Shown in pieces: positions 61,401-64,000 of a stretch of 64,000 bases of DNA. Where the stretch lies: NCBI GenBank assembly GCA_020152595.1, contig JAIGNY010001494.1:124001-188000 (forward strand), given 5' to 3'. This stretch comes from Chiridota heheva (Eukaryota > Echinodermata > Holothuroidea > Apodida > Chiridotidae). Each line of letters opens with the position of its first letter. Within the stretch, counting starts at the first letter, position 1. A program made the translations under genes and the position numbers. The notes beneath the pieces were generated by a model. The model was given only the letters and a program-made list of their open reading frames with translations. It ran no database searches and was not told the origin of the DNA.

Positions 61401-62569
61401 ACTATTACAAAAATGTAATATAAAAAATAGACAATATCAATTACAGTACTCTAAATCTGCAGATTCTTCATGCAAATTAATCACTTCATTCTAAACTGAA
61501 TTGTGATAAACGACACTAAAGAAGAAACAAAAAACAATTTACTTCATACAAAATCATAAAAGATTTCAAATATAAACATTAAAAATGTTCATTTTCATAA
61601 GTAAGAAACACATGTAACATGCGGTCATCAAGAGACTTAGTTTGAACAAAATGGTTGCTCTCTGACAATAAAACTTCATATTGTCATTTTAACTATAAAA
61701 TGCTGATAACTCTTATTATTATTATTTCTTTTTATTTGCAACTGCTATACACGTATCACTCATGTATCACTGCTATATTTCAAACTTCAATTAGCTATTC
61801 TATGTATTTCTAGAACATGGGGTTAATTGATTAGTTTGAAAGGTTGGGCTTGTATCCCCTTTAAAATAAAGTATTCAAGATTAGAGCTTTTACAGATTTG
61901 TAGCAAAATGACCAGCAGATATCATAGTACTACTGTAGTCTCATATTCTCAACAGCCTGTTGAATTTTGTTGAAATATTTGTCCAGGCTTTGCATCTTAC
62001 AATCTAAAGATATGTCTGAAGACTTAAATCAAAATCAACAATTTTGAAAATTATGTTTTCAATTAAGGAATTTCAAAAGTATGGAGCTACTGTAAATGGA
62101 TATTACCTACCACCACCTACCACTTAACACCTTCTAAAACAATAACAAATGAGTTAAGATATCAAAGAAATCAAACTTGTTGAAAGAGACCAGGGGAAGA
62201 ATGAGAAATTCAAGAACAAAAGCCAGCTTTCGAGAGAGGAGGTCAAGGTAAAACAAAAGATTAATGATAGAATTTTGAAGGATAAATCTAATTTTTTTGA
62301 TGCAATTGAGTTGTGGGAGCGAGGGAAGCTGTCGTTATACCAAGGAAAGATTAATGATAGAATTTTGGATAAATAATTGATGCAATCAGCGATACCATTG
62401 TATATGCTTGCATTGGTCTTATCGACACTGAATTGGGTCTCCTCCTGGAGGTTGAGGTTTCAGCTCTGATTGCTTTCTTTGTTCTTTGCCATTGATCATA
62501 CTCAACTGGGTTTATGCTAAAAACAGCTGCTTCCGAAGGTACCTCCAAATTCTCAACAGTGCTGGACAT
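34267..62569 (-). CDS. DUF4618 / C20orf96-like coiled-coil protein gene (eight exons, 3' end missing)
   Basis: Eight exons (62576-62396, 61087-60873, 58100-58046, 57762-57718, 54299-54200, 44713-44556, 44063-43896, 34409-34267) have GT-AG borders and join in phase to give about 352 residues plus 2 bases. The product is charged and helical: residues around 105-180 (LLIKARLKALENYGTREEAL, then LLENTKLRLEIES and KSLLQKYERYR) and most of the rest look coiled-coil. The segment LLGYKDRDYPVRAMRISELQ carries DYP, which fits the EYP motif I recall for DUF4618, whose vertebrate member is C20orf96 (about 363 residues). The second family motif, KCTP-like, should be near the C-terminus and would lie in the exon not found. 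The molecular role is unknown. Other coiled-coil families remain possible. Confidence 0.7.
34508..34691. repeat. 22-bp minisatellite, about 8-9 copies
   Basis: The unit is AAAGGAATATTCCCATGTTT plus TT, with A/G and T/C variants (AAAGAAATACTCCC). It is in intron 7, about 100 bp from the exon 8 acceptor. A related single word, GGAAATATTCCTTTAAA, occurs near 35231. Confidence 0.93.
35286..35545. repeat. dispersed repeat, copy 2, next to the LINE 3' end
   Basis: 35286-35440 shares ordered blocks with 11925-12135 (AAATTGCACAAATTTTGTGA; TTTTGAATGGGAGAAGTTGG). 35480-35540 has TTTGTTGATATTTAACGGCA followed by CCATGACAGTCAGAGTCAAA, which resembles 37818-37875 inside the LINE. It appears to be a separate short element. 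Confidence 0.5.
35546..40950 (-). mobile_element. near full-length but decayed I-type LINE in intron 7
   Basis: On the - strand, from high to low coordinates: an ORF1-like region with Pro/Ser/Thr-rich stretches and a CCHC knuckle (CQNCQRYSHSKNNCRYQ) near 40200; an endonuclease start near 39280 (MADIIQ, then TGA in place of Trp, then NCCSLS); endonuclease and linker pieces; RT with KNRLCWYLEKNSILSLTQNG near 37780 and the catalytic CSLYVDDFTLYSS near 37360; RNase H with IYSAEAEAILLALNFIELSF and FVIFSDSQSVF near 36300; and a C-terminal CPTCNTKLSIKHILLTCPLY near 35850. Frameshifts and stops are scattered throughout. It is in the same orientation as the host gene. Confidence 0.85.
37815..37880. 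repeat. short insertion inside the LINE RT region
   Basis: TTGTTTGCTTGTTTGATAAG, then a GGCTTAACGGCACC block and CGAGCGTCAAATTGTGCC, interrupt the LINE coding sequence and resemble 35480-35540. It is probably a short mobile element or its fragment nested in the LINE. Confidence 0.45.
40951..42060. other. unique AT-rich sequence, no gene seen
   Basis: It contains a G-run at 41145-41156 and some A/G-rich tracts. No exon or known element was recognised. It is part of intron 7. Confidence 0.35.
42066..42100. repeat. single copy of the unit amplified at 12.19-12.70 kb
   Basis: GGTGTATTCCTGTTCATACA, continuing CATCACTTCTGTG, matches the 30-bp unit of the array at 12191. The upstream flank (ATATAAAGATTTACATTAAAGA) also resembles the flank of that array (AATATAAGGAATAAATTAAAGA). 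It appears to be the unamplified form of the same dispersed element. Confidence 0.7.
42955..43125. repeat. 22-bp minisatellite, about 8 copies
   Basis: The unit is TCAGAAACTAGATACATTAT plus CA, with TTAATTACTA and AAATTACTA variants. It lies in intron 7, about 90 bp before the SINE. Confidence 0.9.
43215..43850 (+). mobile_element. tRNA-headed SINE with an amplified body
   Basis: The head at 43221-43260 is tRNA-like, with AGTAGCTCAGTGGTAAAGCA and TTTGAA...CCAAAGG. TAGCTCAGTGG (43223-43233) fits the A-box consensus. The tail (43738-43850) has TGCTGGGGAGTAAGCCTGTG, then ATGGACTAATGTCCAATTCA and, further on, a GGATAAGCACTGGCC block. This resembles the core of SINEs common in marine invertebrates (TGATGGACTGGCGTCC-type; recalled, not searched). 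Between them a 60-bp body segment is repeated eight times. No B-box or T-arm survives. Confidence 0.65.
43271..43738 (+). repeat. 60-bp tandem repeat made of SINE body, 8 copies
   Basis: Copies begin CACCTTACTTCC(G/A)ATTGCT at 43271, 43331, 43391, 43451, 43511, 43571, 43631 and 43690, each with CAGTTGACTCTGCTGTGAAA and a TGAGTACCATTCCCAC linker. The seventh copy has a 1-bp deletion. The last copy leads straight into the normal SINE continuation. Confidence 0.95.
43896..44063 (-). CDS. DUF4618-like gene, exon 7
   Basis: Acceptor TTTTGTCAACAG|GAA and donor AGAAAG|GTAGGG bound 168 bp (56 codons, phase 0 at both ends). The peptide includes EEKDELEAIIALEKDKYMVQ and DNAMDSLQDGLKVMAYQNIT, helical and charged. 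It is spaced 492 bp from exon 6. Confidence 0.82.
44556..44713 (-). CDS. DUF4618-like gene, exon 6 (carries the DYP motif)
   Basis: Acceptor TATTTTCTCAG|TTC and donor TACAAG|GTATAT bound 158 bp. The exon opens with two bases completing a Val codon from exon 5. It encodes LEGQVEEADIELTKKKDELA, then VLLGYKDRDYPVRAMRISEL. The KDRDYPVRA segment is the basis for the DUF4618 assignment. Confidence 0.82.
44720..45655. other. intron 5 sequence, no feature recognised
   Basis: AT-rich single-copy sequence with no recognisable exon, tandem repeat or element. Confidence 0.35.
45657..46965. repeat. higher-order repeat: an 85-bp spacer alternating with 16-bp blocks, five rounds
   Basis: A non-repetitive spacer (CATTTTGTGAAGAGATGCAG, through GCTTAACAATATCTCCTGCT, to CCAGGGCATTAGTAATCCCA) occurs at about 45657, 45851, 46124, 46462 and 46878. 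Each copy is followed by a block of the 16-bp unit. Distances between successive spacers are about 194, 273, 338 and 416 bp. The spacers themselves are nearly identical. Confidence 0.9.
45740..49553. repeat. 16-bp minisatellite, about 210 copies, resembling the 5' part of tRNA-Val
   Basis: The unit is CCATAGTGTAGTGGTC, with CCTATAG, CCATGG, GTAGAGG, GTGATCC and TGGAGG variants. Within each standard unit, TAGTGTAGTGG fits the RNA polymerase III A-box consensus TRGYNNARNNG, and CCATAGTGTAGTGGT resembles the start of animal tRNA-Val genes (recalled). No B-box or anticodon arm is present. Because three units make 48 bp, long frames stay open (MGPLHYGTTTLWDHYT); these are artefacts. The right-hand part (49100-49553) is more diverged, with CCGTAGTGTGG and CATGATCCCAG forms. 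Located in intron 5. Confidence 0.95.
49799..49806. repeat. left 8-bp target site duplication of the hAT element
   Basis: CTTTGGCC lies immediately before the element's terminal CAGGCCCG and is repeated exactly at 54142-54149. Eight bp is the usual hAT target duplication length. Confidence 0.9.
49807..54141 (-). mobile_element. hAT DNA transposon, 4335 bp, ends intact, transposase broken
   Basis: The left end is CAGGCCCGTAGCACCG. The reverse complement of the right end is CAGGCCCGTAGCAGCCG. That gives a 13-bp terminal inverted repeat and a perfect flanking CTTTGGCC duplication. Just inside the right end, CCCGTAGCGGCTGCTACGGG forms a hairpin with an 8-bp perfect stem. A single transposase gene on the - strand fills 53.57-50.78 kb. 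The element sits in intron 5 of the DUF4618-like gene, in the same orientation as the gene. Inactivation of the transposase means it cannot move on its own, although its ends could still be recognised. Confidence 0.9.
50776..53570 (-). pseudogene. hAT transposase with TTF-type zinc finger (ZMYM1-like), degraded
   Basis: Reading on the - strand, the TTF zinc-finger region (WFNQFAWLHYDESNDMAFCY, then TCIKAYKAKKL) is at 53.5-53.3 kb. Next come KDIGESLSQQ and SNVRFLARQGLAFRGDGDES to 53024. A likely intron at 52945-52329 (CTAACG|GTAAGA to TTTTATAG|GCT) joins in phase. The catalytic-domain pieces are FYTIMVDETPDVSNKEQVVI, GQCYDGAAPMSGVHGG and HCYGHALNLACGD. The C-terminal hAT dimerisation region is PATNACGERSFSALKRIKAY. 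Defects seen are a frameshift after the zinc finger near 53300, a TAA in frame at about 53026, a frameshift near 51700, and a stop or frameshift between 51259 and 51110. An active copy would usually be about 700-800 residues. Confidence 0.85.
54142..54149. repeat. right 8-bp target site duplication of the hAT element
   Basis: CTTTGGCC, identical to 49799-49806, directly after the terminal GGGCCTG. It lies only 50 bp from exon 5. Confidence 0.9.
54200..54299 (-). CDS. DUF4618-like gene, exon 5
   Basis: Acceptor TTTCCAG|GGA and donor GTTGCAG|GTGAGT bound 100 bp: 33 codons plus one base. It encodes GAVSTLNVKFEKEKFVVKED and FHKAKVKAEEEVA, highly charged and helical. The trailing G joins TT of exon 6 to make Val. 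The hAT element inserted just 51 bp inside the following intron. Confidence 0.82.
54495..54710. repeat. 26-31-bp minisatellite, about 7 copies
   Basis: The unit is GTGATTCAGTTGACCTGAAG plus AATGCAGT or AATGCACAGT, with unit-length variation caused by the optional CACA. Located in intron 4. Confidence 0.9.
55336..56965. mobile_element. possible non-autonomous element: short inverted repeats around a satellite of about 290 bp
   Basis: GGTTCCGATGC at 55336-55346 and its exact reverse complement GCATCGGAACC at 56955-56965 bound the segment; including the adjacent T gives 12 bp. Next to the right end, GGTTCC(TA)ATGC-TATC-GCAT(C)GGAACC can form a hairpin. Inside is a degenerate tandem repeat (separate entry) and a CATACATACATACACCCACA tract near 56890-56925. 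There is no coding capacity and no clear target duplication. Confidence 0.45.
55440..56880. repeat. degenerate tandem repeat of about 280-300 bp, about 5 copies
   Basis: Blocks with TTAAGCCC(C/T)(A/G)CC(T/C)ACTCATTA then ATATGCATGACATCACCA recur at about 55573, 55860, 56139, 56440 and 56741 (spacings 287, 279, 301, 301). Companion blocks with AAGCC(A/C)CACCCA(C/T)CATGCA recur at about 55443, 55722, 56010, 56293 and 56590. Each copy also has a CTATCTGTGTACCAAATATG segment. Divergence is much greater than in the other arrays, so this is older. Located in intron 4. Confidence 0.85.
57075..57584. repeat. direct duplication of about 103 bp (57075-57177 and 57482-57584)
   Basis: Both copies contain GGTGATTTCTAAGTATCTTT, then CTAATTATTTTCAAATCGTT and TTTTGAACAATT, with a few substitutions. 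They lie about 407 bp apart in intron 4; the sequence between them is not repeated. Confidence 0.85.
57718..57762 (-). CDS. DUF4618-like gene, exon 4 (45-bp microexon)
   Basis: Acceptor TTCCTCTTTCAG|CAT and donor TACAGG|GTAGGT bound 15 codons, HHEVKSLLQKYERYR, phase 0 on both sides. It continues the coiled coil begun in exon 3. Confidence 0.8.
58046..58100 (-). CDS. DUF4618-like gene, exon 3
   Basis: Donor GAGGTG|GTGAGT ends a 55-bp exon encoding LLENTKLRLEIESREKEV. The acceptor TGTACACCAG|A is the last unit of the adjacent 15-bp array plus CAG. The first base A completes a Leu codon (CT|A) begun in exon 2, so the join EEAL-LLENTK keeps the frame and the coiled-coil pattern. The upstream frame through the array is also open and in the same frame, so the exact 5' border should be tested with RNA. 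Confidence 0.72.
58104..60055. repeat. 15-bp minisatellite, about 130 copies, abutting a splice acceptor
   Basis: The unit is GTGTACAGCATTAAG (+ strand), with GTGTAGAGC, GTGCACAGC, GTATAGAGC, ACAGGATTAAG and TTAAAG variants, and a CAGCATCAGCATTAAG insertion at two places (near 59055 and 59182). Variants are clustered: GTAGAGC units at 58125-58205 and 58845-59000, GCACAGC units in small groups. Blocks around 59020-59070 and 59145-59200 are near-identical segmental copies. In gene sense the unit is CTTAATGCTGTACAC. No CT occurs on the + strand across the array, so the - strand has no AG. Long frames on both strands (up to 693 codons) are repeat artefacts. Located in intron 2. Confidence 0.96.
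60481..60672. repeat. 22-bp minisatellite, about 9 copies
   Basis: The unit is GAAGTTGC(A/G/C)TGCTCTTCAT plus TAT, with GGAGTTGCCTGC forms at both ends. Located in intron 2, about 200 bp from the exon 2 donor. Confidence 0.93.
60873..61087 (-). CDS. DUF4618-like gene, exon 2
   Basis: Acceptor TTTTAGCTCCCCAG|GAA and donor GCACT|GTATCC bound 215 bp: 71 codons plus two bases. It encodes EFTVTSGSAKFKEHRFAG near its start and VLNLLIKARLKALENYGTRE near its end, where the coiled coil begins. The donor is weak (GTATCC), but the phase match with exon 3 supports it. The acceptor region is duplicated in tandem (see 61073-61188). Confidence 0.75.
61073..61188. repeat. 58-bp tandem duplication spanning the exon 2 acceptor
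   Basis: TGTGACGGTGAATTCCTGG begins at 61073 and again at 61131. Both copies continue AGCTAAAAGCAGAGATGATC to CTCTGAA. They differ at one base (GGGGAG/GGAGAG). Each copy contains a full acceptor with pyrimidine tract and the first exon bases. Confidence 0.93.
61190..62390. other. intron 1 sequence, short imperfect duplication
   Basis: AAAGATTAATGATAGAATTTTG occurs at about 62255 and again near 62346, a small direct repeat of about 90 bp spacing just downstream of exon 1 (in gene sense). Otherwise AT-rich and without recognisable features. Confidence 0.5.
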
Positions 62570-62576
62570 GTCAATG
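62396..62576 (-). CDS. DUF4618-like gene, exon 1 of the coding part seen here
   Basis: Acceptor TATCTTTTTGCAG|CATTGAC precedes an ATG at 62569-62567. Fifty-eight codons follow (MSSTVENLEVPSEAAVFSIN, later TSTSRRRPNSVSIRPM) to donor ACAATG|GTATCG, phase 0. The acceptor 7 bp before the ATG shows that a further upstream exon exists, non-coding or coding: the bases before ATG contain no in-frame stop, so an earlier start is possible. The N-terminal part is low in helix-forming character and rich in Ser/Arg. Confidence 0.72.
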
Positions 62577-62908
62577 CTGCAAAAAGATATGAACAGAGAA
62601 CAGTTGAAAACATGGCAAGCAATGCATTCTATTGATAAAAATCATTCCCTTATATGCACACAGTTTGAATTAAAGGACTGGTGACAAGCAAGTTTGCTTT
62701 AAACTGATGTTTGACACTCATGGAATACTTAGTAATCCCTTTTTCTCCAAAATAATAATTGTAAAAGTGTGAAAATCACATATTTTTTTTTATTGGCCGT
62801 GGTAATTATTCAAAAGTGGGAAAATAGCAAATGGTTGAGCCACTTTTATAATTCAATGAAGAAAAAACTCAACTAAGTGTATTAAAACAGAGCACAATTC
62901 CAGATTGA

Positions 62909-63700
62909 CATCCCCACTGCCACACCTAACCCATCCCCACTGCCACATCTAATCCCCACTGCCACATCTAATCCACATCCCCACTGCCAAACCCCACTGC
63001 CACACCTAACCCACATCCCCACTGCCACACCGAACTCACATCCCCACTGCACCATCCAACCCACATCCCCACTGTCACACCTAACCCACATTCCCACTAC
63101 CACACCTAACCCACATCCCCACTGCCACCTAACCCACATCCCCACTGCCACACCTAACCCACATCCCCACTGCCACACCCAACTCACATCCTCACTCCAC
63201 CATCCAACCCACATCCCCACTGCCACATCTAATCCACATCCCCACTGCCAAACCCCACTGCCACACCTAACCCACATCCCCACTGCCACACCCAACTCAC
63301 ATCCTCACTGCACCATCCAACCCACATCCCCACTGCCACACCTAACCCACATCCCCACTGCCATACCTAACCCACATCCCCACTGCCACACCTACTGTAA
63401 CCCACATTTCCACTGCCAAACCCAACTCACATCCCCACTGCACCATCCAACCCACATCCCCACTGCCACACCTAACCCACATCCCCACTGCCACACCTAA
63501 CCCACATCCCCACTGCCAAACCCCACTGCCAAACCCCACTGCCACACCTAACCCACATCCCCACCGAACTCACATCCCCACTGCACCATCCAACCCACAT
63601 CCCCACTGTCACACCTAACCCACATTCCCACTGCCACACCTAACCCACATCCCCACTGCCACACCTACTGTAACCCACATCTCCACTGCCATGCACACCT
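62909..63700. repeat. 24/25-bp minisatellite, about 32 copies
   Basis: The unit is CCACATCCCCACTGCCACAC plus CTAAC, with CACCATCCAAC, CCAAACCC and CCTACTGTAA variants. Higher-order blocks are visible: an AACTCACATCC(C/T)CACT, CACCATCCAACC sequence of units recurs near 63030, 63180, 63300, 63425 and 63575. The C-rich strand is +, giving strong strand asymmetry. It is upstream of exon 1 and probably in a 5' intron. Confidence 0.95.
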
Positions 63701-64000
63701 AACCCTCAACTTTAATGCAAATACTGGATATTGCCACAGCATTTTTTGCTACACACATGACTCATTCTGCACATACTGTAAATTCCCTAATAAACTCCCC
63801 CACCCTCTAATAAACGCCCCCTGTTTTTTGTGCGGTGACAATCGTAAAGTCACATACAAATTGATCGGTAATATCATAATATTAAATACACAGTATGATT
63901 TAAGACTAGGCCTCAGCCAAAATTCATTTAAAAATTGTGAAACTGCCCGAAAAATGCAATTCAAAAGAGTTGGAACTTGCTATGCACACAAGAACTTACT
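63701..64000. other. unique sequence ending in a possible splice donor at the window edge
   Basis: The final bases on the - strand read A|GTAAGTTCTTG, a strong donor match with GT at 63999-63998. The next exon upstream of the DUF4618-like gene may therefore end at or just beyond the window border. Confidence 0.3.

Overview
This is animal nuclear DNA, AT-rich and gene-poor. The evidence is spliced exons with GT-AG borders, LINE and hAT elements, tRNA-headed SINE sequence and very many minisatellites. The SINE core and the LINE families suggest a marine invertebrate, possibly a deuterostome such as an echinoderm or hemichordate. That placement is a weak inference. Roughly 23 kb of the 64 kb, about a third, is tandem repeat.

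Two host genes can be supported, and they point towards each other. (1) On the + strand, 9861-9997 is the last coding exon of mitochondrial cytochrome c oxidase subunit 4 (COX4), followed by a 3' UTR with two AATAAA signals. No other COX4 exon was found, so everything to its left, including a 1.56-kb array of a 53-bp repeat and a 5.8-kb array of a 15-bp repeat, is probably COX4 intron. (2) On the - strand, eight exons between 62576 and 34267 join with matching splice phases into an open frame of about 352 residues. The product is a coiled-coil protein that I assign, with moderate confidence, to the DUF4618 / C20orf96 family. Its last exon was not found. Its introns hold most of the interesting sequence.

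Layout: 1-1557, 53-bp array; 2045-8824, possible non-autonomous hAT-like element filled by the 15-bp array; 9861-10410, end of COX4; 10.79-12.70 kb, two minisatellites; 12.7-25.35 kb, decayed LINEs in both orientations, with AAT/ACT microsatellites at 18.4-19.4 kb; 27.8-34.7 kb, a run of seven minisatellites; 34.27-34.41 kb, exon 8; 35.5-40.9 kb, nearly full-length but decayed I-type LINE; 43.2-43.85 kb, a SINE whose middle became an 8-copy tandem array; 43.9 and 44.6 kb, exons 7 and 6; 45.66-49.55 kb, a 16-bp array resembling the 5' part of tRNA-Val; 49.81-54.14 kb, an hAT transposon with terminal inverted repeats and a perfect 8-bp target duplication; 54.2 kb, exon 5; 55.3-57.0 kb, a satellite of about 290 bp between short inverted repeats; 57.7 and 58.1 kb, exons 4 and 3; 58.1-60.05 kb, a 15-bp array touching the exon 3 splice acceptor; 61.0 and 62.5 kb, exons 2 and 1; 62.9-63.7 kb, a minisatellite.

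No prokaryotic or defence-type system is present. The most notable observations concern repeat arrays and RNA processing. One is a 2-kb array with no AG on the transcribed sense strand, which forms the upstream region of a splice acceptor. Another is an array with an RNA polymerase III A-box in nearly every unit. There is also an array of 5' splice-site-like sequences in COX4 intron, and at least two minisatellites traceable to dispersed elements.
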